Source: Chitinophaga sp. GbtcB8
Lineage (GTDB): Bacteria > Bacteroidota > Bacteroidia > Chitinophagales > Chitinophagaceae
Assembly (NCBI RefSeq): GCF_019091455.1
Contig: NZ_JAGXJN010000051.1
Span: 1-43,860, forward strand
Direction of reading: 5' to 3'
DNA length: 43,860 bases
Part shown: piece after piece, positions 1-8,540 of the stretch
How the letters are laid out: the number at the start of each line of letters is the position of its first letter
Numbering within the stretch: position 1 is the first letter of the stretch
Made by a program: the position numbers and the translations under genes
Notes under the pieces: model-generated
What the model was told of the DNA's origin: nothing
The model's input: only the letters and a program-made list of their open reading frames with translations
The model's database searches: none

Positions 1-1
1 G

Positions 2-859
2 CTGATGAACATCCTGAACGGTGGTGTGCATGCTGATAACAAGATCGATTACCAGGAATTTATGATCATCCCGGTAGGCGCGTCCTCCTTCTCTGAAGGC
101 CTGCGCTGGGGTGTTGAGATCTTCCATACCCTGAAATCCGTACTGAAGAAGAAAGGTTACAGCACCAACGTAGGTGATGAAGGTGGTTTTGCGCCGGATA
201 TTCAGAGCAACGAAGAAGCTATTGAAACCGTACTGCAGGCTATTGAAGCTGCCGGTTACAAAGCAGGCGAGCAGATAGGTATTGCCCTGGATGCCGCCAG
301 CAGCGAAATGTTTAACGATGCTGACAAAACTTACAAATTCTACAAAAGCTCTCAGAAAGTGATCAGCAGCGATGAAATGGTTGCTTACTGGGCGGAGTGG
401 TGTAAGAAATACCCTATCCTGTCTATTGAAGACGGTATGGCTGAAGATGATTGGGATGGCTGGAAAAAACTGACCCAGGCTGTAGGCAGCACTGTACAGC
501 TGGTAGGCGACGACCTGTTCGTAACCAACGTAAAACGCCTGAAACAAGGCATTGACCAGGATATTGCCAACAGCATCCTGATCAAAGTAAACCAGATCGG
601 TACTGTAACGGAAACCATTGATGCGGTGAACATGGCGCATAAAGCCGGTTATACCTCCATCATGAGCCACCGTTCCGGCGAAACGGAAGATACTACCATC
701 GCTGACCTGGCCGTAGCCCTGAACTGCGGACAGATCAAAACCGGTTCTGCTTCCCGTACCGACCGTATGGCCAAATACAACCAGCTGCTGCGTATTGAAG
801 AAGCGCTGGGCAATGTTGGCTTTTATCCGGGAAAATCCGTTAAATTTGGTAAGAAATAA
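2..859 (+). CDS. eno: Enolase, 5'-truncated by the window edge
   Basis: Enolase interconverts 2-phosphoglycerate and phosphoenolpyruvate in glycolysis. About 285 codons are present. The family is usually about 430 residues, so roughly the first 145 are missing; the first visible codons continue an open frame from outside the window. Family signatures are clear: MNILNGGVHADN at the left edge, the acidic metal-site segments SIEDGMAEDDW and LVGDDLFVTN, the catalytic lysine segment ILIKVNQIG, and the active-site loop SHRSGETEDT. The C-terminal segment AKYNQLLRIEE is also typical. A strong hairpin terminator follows within about 30 bases, so this gene ends its transcript. The first internal ATG at position 5 is not the real start. 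Confidence 0.97.
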   Translation: MMNILNGGVHADNKIDYQEFMIIPVGASSFSEGLRWGVEIFHTLKSVLKKKGYSTNVGDEGGFAPDIQSNEEAIETVLQAIEAAGYKAGEQIGIALDAASSEMFNDADKTYKFYKSSQKVISSDEMVAYWAEWCKKYPILSIEDGMAEDDWDGWKKLTQAVGSTVQLVGDDLFVTNVKRLKQGIDQDIANSILIKVNQIGTVTETIDAVNMAHKAGYTSIMSHRSGETEDTTIADLAVALNCGQIKTGSASRTDRMAKYNQLLRIEEALGNVGFYPGKSVKFGKK

Positions 860-889
860 ACCAGATCTCAATTTTAGTGGTCAATACGT

Positions 890-925
890 CCGGGTCCTGG
901 GTTATTCCAGAACCCGGATCTTTTA
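890..925 (+). terminator. Rho-independent terminator of eno
   Basis: Arms CCGGGTCCTGG and CCAGAACCCGG (one bulged base) close a GTTATT loop and are followed by ATCTTTTA. It lies 31 bases after the eno stop. The sequence GACCTTTG at 927-934, one base off the Bacteroidota -7 motif TAnnTTTG, could start the next transcript. Confidence 0.8.
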
Positions 926-953
926 AGACCTTTGCCACCTAAACCAGTACATT

Positions 954-1271
954 TTGACGCTACCCAAGTCCATAAAAATACACCCGCTGCTGCGCAACAA
1001 GTTTGTGATAGCTATTGCAGCCTTTGTAATATGGCTGGGTTTCCTGGACCGTAATAACCTGCTCTCCCAGTACCAGTTACAAACTGAAGTGAACAAGCTG
1101 GAGTCCCAGAAAGCATTTTTTAGAACGGAAATAGACAAAACCCGCGAAGAACAACGGGAGCTGCTTTCCAGCCCCGAAAAACTGGAAAAATTTGCCCGGG
1201 AACAATACCTGATGAAAAAAGATAATGAAGACCTGTTCATTATCAGGGAAGAAGCCACCACCGATAAATAA
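954..1271 (+). CDS. Septum formation initiator, DivIC/FtsB family
   Basis: A 105-residue bitopic membrane protein of the DivIC/FtsB type, which scaffolds the division septum with FtsL/FtsQ-like partners. Residues 1-15 are short and basic, about 17-32 form one membrane helix (FVIAIAAFVIWLGF), and about 36-80 form a heptad-rich coiled coil. The segment EKLEKFAREQYLMKKDNE matches the conserved end of the family domain. There is no in-frame ATG upstream of the membrane helix, so the likely start is the TTG at 954; an ATT directly before it is less likely. Location right after eno is common for this family in Bacteroidota. Confidence 0.85.
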   Translation: MTLPKSIKIHPLLRNKFVIAIAAFVIWLGFLDRNNLLSQYQLQTEVNKLESQKAFFRTEIDKTREEQRELLSSPEKLEKFAREQYLMKKDNEDLFIIREEATTDK

Positions 1272-1371
1272 GCTTGCACTTTTCTAAAAAATTGCTATAC
1301 CTTAACAATAGATTCCGCGTGTTCTCCGTTATTAAGCTGAATATTAGTTTATTGTATTAAAACAAATTTGC

Positions 1372-1581
1372 ATGGGCAATTCTACTCTATCCTTCTCTGC
1401 TGTTTTACGTTCTGTGGCTGATAGCAAAAACAATTTTCAGGATATGTCTAAAGATCAGGAGCTCCCCCGTGAGGAGCGGGTTTGTCATACCCAAACCAAA
1501 AAGGCTTTGAACACCATTAAGTTCTCTCCCCGCGCTGAAACCCTAAAGGCTATTTTCGAGCACGCCCGGAAAAAAGGCTAA
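1372..1581 (+). CDS. Small basic protein of unknown function
   Basis: A 69-residue, Lys/Arg-rich open frame with an ATG start and no signal peptide, membrane segment or recognised domain. The C-terminal half (NTIKFSPRAETLKAIFEHARKKG) looks like a short amphipathic helix. Small proteins with a similar tail (SPRxETLxxIxxFAxx) are common in Bacteroidota, but I cannot name a family. It sits alone between divIC and nth. CAAATTTG just before the ATG resembles a -7 promoter box but is too close to the start to serve this gene. Confidence 0.6.
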   Translation: MGNSTLSFSAVLRSVADSKNNFQDMSKDQELPREERVCHTQTKKALNTIKFSPRAETLKAIFEHARKKG

Positions 1582-1630
1582 GCGGAAGCGGCGGTACTAC
1601 AAGCCAACGTGAAATAATTGCAATTTGCTG

Positions 1631-1651
1631 GCTGTAAGCTATTTTTACAGC
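1631..1651 (+). promoter_or_regulatory. Hairpin abutting the nth start codon
   Basis: A perfect 7-bp inverted repeat (GCTGTAA, 7-base loop, TTACAGC) ends exactly one base before the ATG at 1652. It overlaps the place where a ribosome would bind and covers most of the codons a TTG start at 1625 would add. It may affect translation initiation or transcript stability; no function is proven. Confidence 0.4.
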
Positions 1652-2302
1652 ATGACGAAAAAAGAGCGCTTCGCATTCGTGCTGCACTACTTTGAAGAGC
1701 ACGCACCCAATGCTGAAACGGAACTTATCTATGACAATCCCTACCAGCTGCTGGTAGCCGTGATCCTGTCTGCACAGTGTACCGATAAGCGGGTGAATAT
1801 GACCACCCCTGCCATTTTTGAAAAGTATCCCGATGTTTATGCCTTAAGCAAAGCCACGTTTGACGAATTATTCCCTTACATCAGAAGCATCAGTTATCCC
1901 AACAATAAAACCAAGCACCTCATTGGCATGGCCAATATGGTGGTGGAAAATTTTAACGGGGAAATACCGGCCACAGTAGCTGAACTGATAACCCTGCCGG
2001 GTGTAGGGCGCAAAACAGCCAATGTGATCACTTCTGTAGTGCACCAGCAACCTAACATGGCGGTAGATACGCATGTATTCCGCGTATCGGCCCGGATAGG
2101 CTTAACCACTAATGCCAAAACACCGCTGCAAACGGAACAGCAATTACTGCAATACATTCCTGTAGAAAAGGTGCATATTGCCCACCACTGGCTGATACTG
2201 CATGGCCGTTACATTTGCGTGGCGCGTACACCAAAGTGCGGGGAATGCGGTTTAAGAAAGGTGTGTAAGTATTACCAGCAGGTGATCAGCAAACAACAAT
2301 AA
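1652..2302 (+). CDS. nth: Endonuclease III
   Basis: A base-excision repair glycosylase/AP lyase that removes oxidised pyrimidines. From the ATG at 1652 it is 216 residues, the usual family length. The helix-hairpin-helix motif LPGVGRKTANVI carries the catalytic lysine K121, and the catalytic aspartate is D139 in AVDTHVFRV. The [4Fe-4S] cluster ligands are C189, C196, C199 and C205 in the classic C-x6-C-x2-C-x5-C spacing. An in-frame TTG at 1625 would add nine residues that look unrelated to the family and run through a hairpin, so ATG is preferred. The next gene starts 4 bases after the stop, suggesting co-transcription. Confidence 0.96.
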   Translation: MTKKERFAFVLHYFEEHAPNAETELIYDNPYQLLVAVILSAQCTDKRVNMTTPAIFEKYPDVYALSKATFDELFPYIRSISYPNNKTKHLIGMANMVVENFNGEIPATVAELITLPGVGRKTANVITSVVHQQPNMAVDTHVFRVSARIGLTTNAKTPLQTEQQLLQYIPVEKVHIAHHWLILHGRYICVARTPKCGECGLRKVCKYYQQVISKQQ

Positions 2303-2305
2303 CAC

Positions 2306-3022
2306 ATGGCCAAACCCTTCCTCACAGCACAATGGCGCAATTTGCTCATGATCAATTTTGCCGTTAGACCTGCCCTGCTGCAAAAGTATGTGCCGCACCG
2401 TACGGAGCTGGATACCTGGAACGATACATACTACATAAGTCTTGTGGGTTTTCTTTTCCAGGATACCAAAGTAAAAGGTATTGGTTTTCCCATGCACCGC
2501 ACATTTGAGGAGGTGAACCTGCGTTTTTATGTGCGTTATAAAGATGGTAGCAGCTGGAAACGTGGTGTGGTATTCATTAAGGAGCTGGTGCCCAAACACC
2601 TGATCACTTTTGTAGCCAATACTTTGTATAAAGAAAAGTATGCTACACTGCCTATGCGGCACCGCTGGCATTCGCCGGATGAAAATACTTTACACGTGGC
2701 CTATGAATGGAAAGTAGGCAATGAATGGAACTTCCTGAAAGCTAATGCAGCCGCGGCCCCCACCGCTATTATACCCGGCGGCGAAGCTGAATTTATTACA
2801 GAACATTACTGGGGTTATACGCAAAGCGGCCCTGAACTTACTTCAGTATATGAAGTAACGCACCCGCAATGGCGCGTGCATGAAGTATATGATTATGACT
2901 ACCACTGTAACGCGGAAGTACTGTATGGGCCTGCGTTTGCGGAGGCGCTTGCACAAAAGCCGGTATCTGCGTTACTGGCAGAAGGTTCTGAGATCAGTGT
3001 GCAGCCCAAGCTGCGTTTATAA
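2306..3022 (+). CDS. DUF2071 (YqjF-like) protein
   Basis: A 238-residue cytosolic protein matching the DUF2071/YqjF family: N-terminal AQWRNLLMINFAVRPALLQKYVP, then the VxxVGFLFQxTxVxGIGFP stretch, and VNLRFYVRYKDG in the middle. The family is uncharacterised biochemically and structurally resembles acetoacetate decarboxylase-like folds. It begins 4 bases after nth stops, so the two are probably translated from one message. No signal peptide is seen. The assignment is to a family only; no reaction is proposed. Confidence 0.85.
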   Translation: MAKPFLTAQWRNLLMINFAVRPALLQKYVPHRTELDTWNDTYYISLVGFLFQDTKVKGIGFPMHRTFEEVNLRFYVRYKDGSSWKRGVVFIKELVPKHLITFVANTLYKEKYATLPMRHRWHSPDENTLHVAYEWKVGNEWNFLKANAAAAPTAIIPGGEAEFITEHYWGYTQSGPELTSVYEVTHPQWRVHEVYDYDYHCNAEVLYGPAFAEALAQKPVSALLAEGSEISVQPKLRL

Positions 3023-3128
3023 GCTGCCGGTATGTTTTAATTTGTAGTACAGATCGTAAATCTTTTTTACTATCTTAAATGCCTTAATCGTCAACCCTCA
3101 TTCCTAGAACAAGCTAAAGGTCCAATGT

Positions 3129-4322
3129 ATGAAACCAGCCGTTATATTGCAGCTAGCCCTCATGATGTTCCTTGAGTACTTTGTATGGTGCGCATGGTAT
3201 GTAACTATGAGCACTTACATGTCTGTACACCTGCAGGCTAATGGGGTGCAGATAGGCTCTGCCTATAGCGCGCTGGCCATTGCCACCATGATCTCTCCCT
3301 TTTTTGTAGGGATGATAGCTGACCGCTTTTTTGCAGCGGAAAAGCTCATGGGGGTGCTGCACCTGGTGGGCGGCCTTGTACTTTTCCTAACTCCGCAAAT
3401 AACTAATACACTGGTATTTTACTGGGTGATATTATTGTACTCCCTGCTGTATATGCCTACCATAGCCCTTTCCAACACGGTGGCTTTTTCGCAGATGAGC
3501 GATCCGGGCAAACAGTTCCCGTTCATACGGGTATTTGGCACCATTGGGTGGATTGCCGCCGGTGCATTGGTAGGCAATCTGGGTATAGAAACTACTTCCA
3601 TCACTTTTTACATTGCTGCCGGCGCCTCTGTTTTACTGGGCCTGTTCAGCTTCATGCTGCCCAAAACGCAGCCCAAAGCCAGGGAAGCCAGTGGTGTAAG
3701 CGCTGCCAAAGCATTGGGTACAGAGGCCTTTGTGCTGTTTAAAGACAGGTCTTACGTTATCTTCTTCATTGCTGCCATATTAGTTTGCATACCACTGTCT
3801 TTCTATTATGGCTTTGCCAACCTGTTCCTCAATGATGCAGGCATGCATAATGCTGCCGGTAAAATGATCCTGGGGCAGATCTCCGAAGGCCTGTTCATAC
3901 TGGCTATTCCATTACTGTTTAACCGCATTGGCGTTAAGAACATGCTGTTACTGGGCATGGCTGCCTGGATACTGCGTTACATCTGCTTTGCCTATGGCGA
4001 CAGCGGGACGGGCCTGTGGATGTTATATGCCGGTATAGTGCTGCATGGCATCTGTTACGACTTTTTCTTTGTAACCGGTTATATGTACACGGAAAAGAAA
4101 GCCGGCGAAAATATAAAGAATGCTGCACAGGGCATGTTTACCTTTGCTACTTATGGCTTAGGCATGTTCATCGGTACCTGGTTCTCCGGTTTTGTAGCTG
4201 AACACTATACCGTTAATCATGCCTATAGCTGGAAACCCATCTGGATGGTGCCTGTTTATATTGCGGCGGCTGTGCTGGTGTACTTTGTGCTGTTTTTCCG
4301 CGAAAGCAAAACAACGAAATGA
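3129..4322 (+). CDS. MFS transporter, nucleoside:H+ symporter type
   Basis: A 397-residue inner-membrane transporter with about 11-12 hydrophobic helices. The start MKPAVILQLALMMFLEYFVWCAWYVTM and the later AIATMISPFFVGMIADRFF match the nucleoside:proton symporter (NupG/XapB-like) branch of the major facilitator superfamily. Bacteroidota carry many such permeases beside Gfo/Idh/MocA dehydrogenases and sugar hydrolases, where the substrate is often thought to be a sugar or modified sugar rather than a nucleoside. The downstream oxidoreductase is on the same strand, 110 bases away across an inverted repeat. Substrate is not deducible from sequence alone. Confidence 0.87.
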   Translation: MKPAVILQLALMMFLEYFVWCAWYVTMSTYMSVHLQANGVQIGSAYSALAIATMISPFFVGMIADRFFAAEKLMGVLHLVGGLVLFLTPQITNTLVFYWVILLYSLLYMPTIALSNTVAFSQMSDPGKQFPFIRVFGTIGWIAAGALVGNLGIETTSITFYIAAGASVLLGLFSFMLPKTQPKAREASGVSAAKALGTEAFVLFKDRSYVIFFIAAILVCIPLSFYYGFANLFLNDAGMHNAAGKMILGQISEGLFILAIPLLFNRIGVKNMLLLGMAAWILRYICFAYGDSGTGLWMLYAGIVLHGICYDFFFVTGYMYTEKKAGENIKNAAQGMFTFATYGLGMFIGTWFSGFVAEHYTVNHAYSWKPIWMVPVYIAAAVLVYFVLFFRESKTTK

Positions 4323-4326
4323 TTCT

Positions 4327-4423
4327 ATTTACGATTTTAGATTTACGATCTTAGATTTGGGGATCGTATAGGTTAATCATCCACGGTCATCAGATCTAAA
4401 TCGTAAATCGTACATCTAAATCT
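4327..4423. repeat. Inverted pair of 14-bp-period intergenic arrays
   Basis: Left arm (4327-4358) contains two 14-bp units, ATTTACGATTTTAG and ATTTACGATCTTAG. The right arm (4392-4423) carries the same words on the opposite strand (AGATCTAAATCGTAAATC and so on). The arms can pair over about 18 bases with an indel and one or two mismatches, around a 33-base loop. The element starts 5 bases after the MFS stop and ends 10 bases before the oxidoreductase ATG. No T-run follows the hairpin, so a simple terminator is not obvious. Confidence 0.75.
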
Positions 4424-4432
4424 CTTCATACT

Positions 4433-5623
4433 ATGGCTAAAATATCAATGTTAGGCTCCGGTTTTATCGGGCGCTTCTATGCAGATTCCCTGCAAGGGCA
4501 AAGAAGCAGGGACAAGATCGTTAGTATTTATTCCCGCCGGGAAGAAAGCGCAAAGAAGTTTGCGGAAGATTACCAGGTAGCCCACTGGACTATCGAAATG
4601 GAGGCTTCTATTTCGCACCCGGAGGTAGAGGTAGTATGTATTTCCCTGCCCAACAACCTGCACGAGGCAGCCGTGCTGTTATGCTGCAAACATAAAAAAG
4701 GCGTTATCTGCACCAAACCCCTGGGCCGTAATGCGGAAGAAGCCAAACGTATGATGGAGGCCGTAGAAAAGGCCGGTATTTTTAACGGTTACCTGGAGGA
4801 CCTGGTGTATACCCCCAAATTCCTGAAAGCGCTGGAAAGCGTGCAAAACGGGGCTTTGGGCCGCATACTCTGGGCTAAGTCAAGGGAAACGCACCCTGGC
4901 CCGCACAGTGAATGGTTCTGGGATAAGGAGCAGGCCGGCGGCGGCTGTATCCTGGACCTGGGCTGCCATTGCGTGGAAATAGCCCGCAGCTTTATTGGCA
5001 AGGATATTAAACCCATTGAGGTAATGTGCTGGGCCGATACGCAGGTAAAACCCATTGATGCAGAAGACCATGCCATTGGCCTGGTAAAGTATGAGAATGG
5101 CGCTATAGGGCAGTTTGAAGTAAGCTGGACCTTCCGCGGCGGCCTGGACCTGCGCGATGAAGTAATGGGCACGGAAGGCACCATTTGGCTGAACAGCTTT
5201 TTGCGTACCGGTTTTGATATGTTCACCACCGGCAAGGGCGCGGATTATGTGGCGGAAAAAGCAGAAAGTAATACCGGCTGGTTGTTCCCGGTGGGCGATG
5301 AGCTGAATGAGCTGGGTTATAACCATATGTTCACTGATATGTTCAACTCCATGGAAAGCGGCAAACCCGCCCGTGAAACCTTTTATGACGGGTATGTGGT
5401 GAATGCCGTGCTGGATGCCGCTTACCGCAGCGCAAAAAGCAAATTATGGGAGCCTGTGCAGCTGGATGTGTGGCGCGGAAAAACCGGTGTGGAAAAAGGA
5501 AAAGGTTATACGGAATATGATGAGCAGTACTACCTGGTAAAAGAAGAAATGACCCACTTTGGCGCTAAGAAAGTGATATTGAAAGATAAAAAGAGCGGGC
5601 AGATTATTGAGAAAACGCTGTAG
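4433..5623 (+). CDS. Gfo/Idh/MocA family oxidoreductase
   Basis: A 396-residue cytosolic NAD(P)-dependent sugar dehydrogenase-type protein. The N-terminal Rossmann motif is GSGFIGRF (residues 8-15). The usual EKP motif is present as CTKPLGRN, with T-K-P at 94-96. The substrate domain carries CILDLGCHCVE, where D175 and H179 fit the catalytic D-x3-H pattern. No signal peptide is seen, unlike many exported Bacteroidota paralogs. It follows a sugar/nucleoside permease on the same strand and may act on an imported (3-keto)sugar; that is inference. Residues about 132-171 are duplicated at 95% DNA identity in a broken fragment at 24309-24428. The stop codon overlaps an octamer repeat array. Confidence 0.93.
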   Translation: MAKISMLGSGFIGRFYADSLQGQRSRDKIVSIYSRREESAKKFAEDYQVAHWTIEMEASISHPEVEVVCISLPNNLHEAAVLLCCKHKKGVICTKPLGRNAEEAKRMMEAVEKAGIFNGYLEDLVYTPKFLKALESVQNGALGRILWAKSRETHPGPHSEWFWDKEQAGGGCILDLGCHCVEIARSFIGKDIKPIEVMCWADTQVKPIDAEDHAIGLVKYENGAIGQFEVSWTFRGGLDLRDEVMGTEGTIWLNSFLRTGFDMFTTGKGADYVAEKAESNTGWLFPVGDELNELGYNHMFTDMFNSMESGKPARETFYDGYVVNAVLDAAYRSAKSKLWEPVQLDVWRGKTGVEKGKGYTEYDEQYYLVKEEMTHFGAKKVILKDKKSGQIIEKTL

Positions 5624-5661
5624 ATGTGCGGATGGGCAAATATGCAGATGTGCAGATGAAT
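5622..5661 (+). repeat. Octamer array (RGATGTGC family), left arm
   Basis: Five consecutive 8-bp units, beginning AGATGTGC, GGATGGGC and ending AGATGAAT. The array starts inside the TAG stop codon of the oxidoreductase gene. It faces a reverse-complement array at 5761-5800; the two differ at only a few positions unit by unit. Confidence 0.85.
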
Positions 5662-5686
5662 AAAATAATGCGCTGACATTCCTGAT

Positions 5687-5735
5687 AAAAAAGCAAACAC
5701 CCCTGCCAGATCTTACTTGTCAGGGCTTTTATATT
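5687..5735. terminator. Probable terminator between convergent genes
   Basis: CCCTG and CAGGG (5701-5725) form a core stem. AAAAAAGC before it and GCTTTT after it can extend pairing across a short bulge, followed by ATATT. It sits in the centre of the inverted octamer pair between two convergent genes. Confidence 0.5.
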
Positions 5736-5760
5736 GTGGCAAAGTTTTCCGCTAGGATCA

Positions 5761-5800
5761 ATTCATCTGCCCATCTGCATATTTGCACACCTGCACATCT
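5761..5800 (-). repeat. Octamer array (RGATGTGC family), right arm
   Basis: Five 8-bp units on the minus strand (AGATGTGC, AGGTGTGC, AAATATGC and so on), ending 2 bases from the stop of the minus-strand secreted protein gene at 5803. It is the inverted partner of 5622-5661. Confidence 0.85.
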
Positions 5801-5802
5801 CA

Positions 5803-6396
5803 TCAACCCGTTCTCACAATAAACGCTTTCCCCAGTGTATGATTTACCTCTACCTCTTTTAAGGCCCCTTTCTGGTAGCGGTAAAAGTTCTTTTTACCAT
5901 CCGGTAGTGTAAGCTCATATTCGCCATTACCCAGGGCTTTCAGCACCAGGAATTTCCCCAGGGTTTCGGAATAAACACGATTGATCTGTTTGGGTTCTGC
6001 AAAGTACAGATCAGATACGGAATGCAGGATCTCTGTATTATTGAGCGCGCTTTGTTCCCCTTCTACATTTATCAGGTAACGGGCGCCTTCCCGGCGGGTA
6101 ATGGTAGCCTTGGCATCATCACTGTTCTTGCCGGAGCTGCGGGTTACCAGCGACTGTACCAGCACATTGTTGTTGTAGTCGCAGGATATGTCCGTGAACT
6201 TGGATACAAAGCGGGTTTCCAGGCTGCTTTTTATTTCCATGTGTTTGGCAGCGCCATTTATATTACAACGCGCCTCCACGGTTCCTACCGGGTGCGAGCC
6301 CAGTCTTATCTCAAATGTATGTACCTGTGCCTGAAGCGGGTTGCTGGCCACTAAACAAGATCCAATTATAAAACACAGGCGGATAAGACGATTCAT
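5803..6396 (-). CDS. Secreted protein of unknown function (DUF6134-like)
   Basis: A 197-residue protein with a clear Sec signal peptide (about residues 1-23, cleavage after LQAQ). The mature part is predicted to be beta-rich, with alternating hydrophobic strands such as HTFEIRLGSHPVGTVEARC. The layout, a short beta-sheet protein beginning with a FEIRxGxxxVGT strand, resembles the DUF6134 family; this is from memory of the family and only moderately certain. Two cysteines (in EARCNI and ISCDY) could form a disulfide. It is convergent with the oxidoreductase and lies downstream of korA on the same strand. No enzymatic motif was recognised. Confidence 0.7.
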   Translation of the reverse strand: MNRLIRLCFIIGSCLVASNPLQAQVHTFEIRLGSHPVGTVEARCNINGAAKHMEIKSSLETRFVSKFTDISCDYNNNVLVQSLVTRSSGKNSDDAKATITRREGARYLINVEGEQSALNNTEILHSVSDLYFAEPKQINRVYSETLGKFLVLKALGNGEYELTLPDGKKNFYRYQKGALKEVEVNHTLGKAFIVRTG

Positions 6397-6521
6397 AAAA
6401 AATACTCCTGTACTACAATATGGAAAATACGAAAAATCCTGCCCGGATGGGCAGGATTCACCTAAAATATTTAAAAAAATAATTATTTCAATTCATGCAA
6501 TATAAAGCCGGTAAACAGCGT

Positions 6522-8375
6522 TTAGGCCAGCATTTCTTTGATCTTTACCACCAGCTCGCCCTTGGTAATGGGTACGCCCATGATCTTGTGGTAACCCTGC
6601 GCATCGATCAGGTACTGGTCGCGGATAATTTTGATCAGCTGCCCGTTATTGATCTCGGGGATCAATACCTTGTCAAAGCTGCTTAACAGGTCGCCCAGGT
6701 TCTTGGGGAAGGGGCGCAGGTGGCGGAGGTGTGCGTGCGCTACCTGGTGGCCTTCTTCCAGCAGGTCCAGTACCGCGCTCTTAATGGCGCCATAGGTGGA
6801 GCCCCATCCCAGCACCAGCACCTTGCCGGTATCCGGTCCCAGCTCAATAGTTTGCAAGGGTATATGATCGGCAATACGGTCTACTTTTTCCTGGCGGATC
6901 TTCACCATCAGCTGGTGGTTTTCCGGGTCGTAGCTTACGTTACCGGTAATGTTCTGTTTTTCCAGGCCGCCTATACGGTGTTCCAGGCCGGGTGTGCCGG
7001 GTACTGCCCAGGGGCGTACCAGGTTTTCATCGCGGTGGTAAGGCAGGAACTGCTCCTCTCCTTCTGCCAGGCCGGTCTTGAATTTCACTTCTATCGGCTG
7101 CAGGTCGGCGCTTTTAGGAAAACGCCAGGGTTCAGAACCGTTGGCAATATAACCATCGCTCAGGAAGATCACCGGCGTCATATGTTTTACTGCAATGCGG
7201 AATGCTTCAAAGATCGCCTCAAAACAATCAGAAGGTGTGGAGGCAGATACGATGGGCATCGGGCACTCCCCGTTACGGCCGTAATAAGCCTGTAACAGGT
7301 CGCTTTGTTCTGTTTTGGTAGGTAAGCCTGTGGAAGGGCCACCGCGTTGAATATCTACGATCAGTAAGGGTATTTCCAGCATTACAGCCAGGCCCATGGC
7401 TTCCCCTTTCAGGGCCATACCCGGGCCGGAGGTGGTGGTTACTCCCATTTGTCCGCCGTAAGAGGCGCCAATGGCAGAGGTAATACCGGCAATTTCATCC
7501 TCTGCCTGGAAGGTGCGGATGCCGAAGTTCTTGTACCGGCTCAGCTCATGCAGGATATCGGATGCCGGTGTAATAGGGTAAGTACCCAGGAACAGCGGCA
7601 GGTTTGCTTTTTGTGAAGCAGCTATCAACCCATACGCCAGCGCCGTGTTACCGGTAATGCTGCGGTAGGTGCCCGGCTCCATGCGGGCCTTTTCTACCTT
7701 AAAACGGGTGCTGAAAGAGGCTTCTACCGTATCGCCAAAATTATAGCCGGCATGCAGCACCTTCATGTTGCTGTCAAAGATCTCCGGTTTCTTTCCAAAC
7801 TTTTCTTTCAGGAAATTCTCTGTGCTTTCCATGCTGCGGTTATATAACCAGTACAGGAAGCCCAGCACGAACATGTTCTTGGCACGGTCCTTTTCCTTCA
7901 TACCCATGGTGGTTTCCTTCAGCGCTTCGCGCGTCATTTTGGTAACATCCATGGTATGCAGCTGGTAATTTACCAGGGAGCCATCTTCCAGGGGATTTAC
8001 GCCTTCCGGGTAGTTAGCCAGGCGCAGGTTCTTGGAATCAAACCCGTCTGTATTGGCTATTACAATACCGCCTTTTTTCAGCGCTTTCAGGTTGGCTTTT
8101 AAAGCGGCGGCGTTCATTGCTACCAGCACATCACAGGCATCGCCCGGGGTAAATATACGGTTAGAGGAAAAGTGCAACTGGAAGCCGCTCACACCGGCCA
8201 GGGTGCCCTGGGGGGCGCGTATTTCGGCGGGGAAATCCGGGAAGGTGCTCAGATCATTCCCGATCAGGGCAGTGTTATTTGAAAACTGGCTGCCGGTAAG
8301 CTGCATCCCGTCACCACTGTCGCCGGCAAATTTTATTACTACGTCTTCTATCTGTTGAATAGGAGTGTTAGACAT
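6522..8375 (-). CDS. korA: 2-oxoacid:acceptor oxidoreductase, fused gamma-alpha subunit (KorA)
   Basis: A 617-residue subunit of a 2-oxoglutarate (2-oxoacid):ferredoxin oxidoreductase, which makes succinyl-CoA while reducing ferredoxin. Order: gamma domain with IKFAGDSGDGMQLTG (residues 14-28), then the pyrimidine-binding alpha domain with TYPITPASD (265-273), AEDEIA (291-296) and TTSGPG (314-319), then a transketolase-C-like end. The thiamine-pyrophosphate beta subunit (KorB) is required for catalysis and usually follows immediately, but only about 125 bases separate this stop from the next unrelated gene and no korB lies in the window. A minus-strand -7 box TACATTTG is 23 bases upstream of the start. 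Confidence 0.93.
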   Translation of the reverse strand: MSNTPIQQIEDVVIKFAGDSGDGMQLTGSQFSNNTALIGNDLSTFPDFPAEIRAPQGTLAGVSGFQLHFSSNRIFTPGDACDVLVAMNAAALKANLKALKKGGIVIANTDGFDSKNLRLANYPEGVNPLEDGSLVNYQLHTMDVTKMTREALKETTMGMKEKDRAKNMFVLGFLYWLYNRSMESTENFLKEKFGKKPEIFDSNMKVLHAGYNFGDTVEASFSTRFKVEKARMEPGTYRSITGNTALAYGLIAASQKANLPLFLGTYPITPASDILHELSRYKNFGIRTFQAEDEIAGITSAIGASYGGQMGVTTTSGPGMALKGEAMGLAVMLEIPLLIVDIQRGGPSTGLPTKTEQSDLLQAYYGRNGECPMPIVSASTPSDCFEAIFEAFRIAVKHMTPVIFLSDGYIANGSEPWRFPKSADLQPIEVKFKTGLAEGEEQFLPYHRDENLVRPWAVPGTPGLEHRIGGLEKQNITGNVSYDPENHQLMVKIRQEKVDRIADHIPLQTIELGPDTGKVLVLGWGSTYGAIKSAVLDLLEEGHQVAHAHLRHLRPFPKNLGDLLSSFDKVLIPEINNGQLIKIIRDQYLIDAQGYHKIMGVPITKGELVVKIKEMLA

Positions 8376-8398
8376 TGAACCTACTGTTTATTAAAGTG

Positions 8399-8406
8399 CA
8401 AATGTA
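8399..8406 (-). promoter_or_regulatory. -7 box of the korA promoter
   Basis: Reads TACATTTG on the minus strand, an exact match to TAnnTTTG, 23 bases before the korA ATG. No convincing -33 TTG at 18-20 bases was found, so this is a half-supported promoter. Confidence 0.5.
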
Positions 8407-8540
8407 GCATTTCACAAGGGAGTAATCCTACTCATATGCGGAATAATACGTATTCACCACAAAAGTACACAAAGACGGTAGACTTTAATCGGCTGAAACG
8501 TTTATGGGCATTGCTTCTGGTTATGGGTAATAACTTAAAG

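Noticed and set aside
1362..1369. CAAATTTG just before the small gene at 1372 as a promoter
   Set aside because: Transcription would start at or inside the gene, after its ATG, and the box is one base off the consensus.
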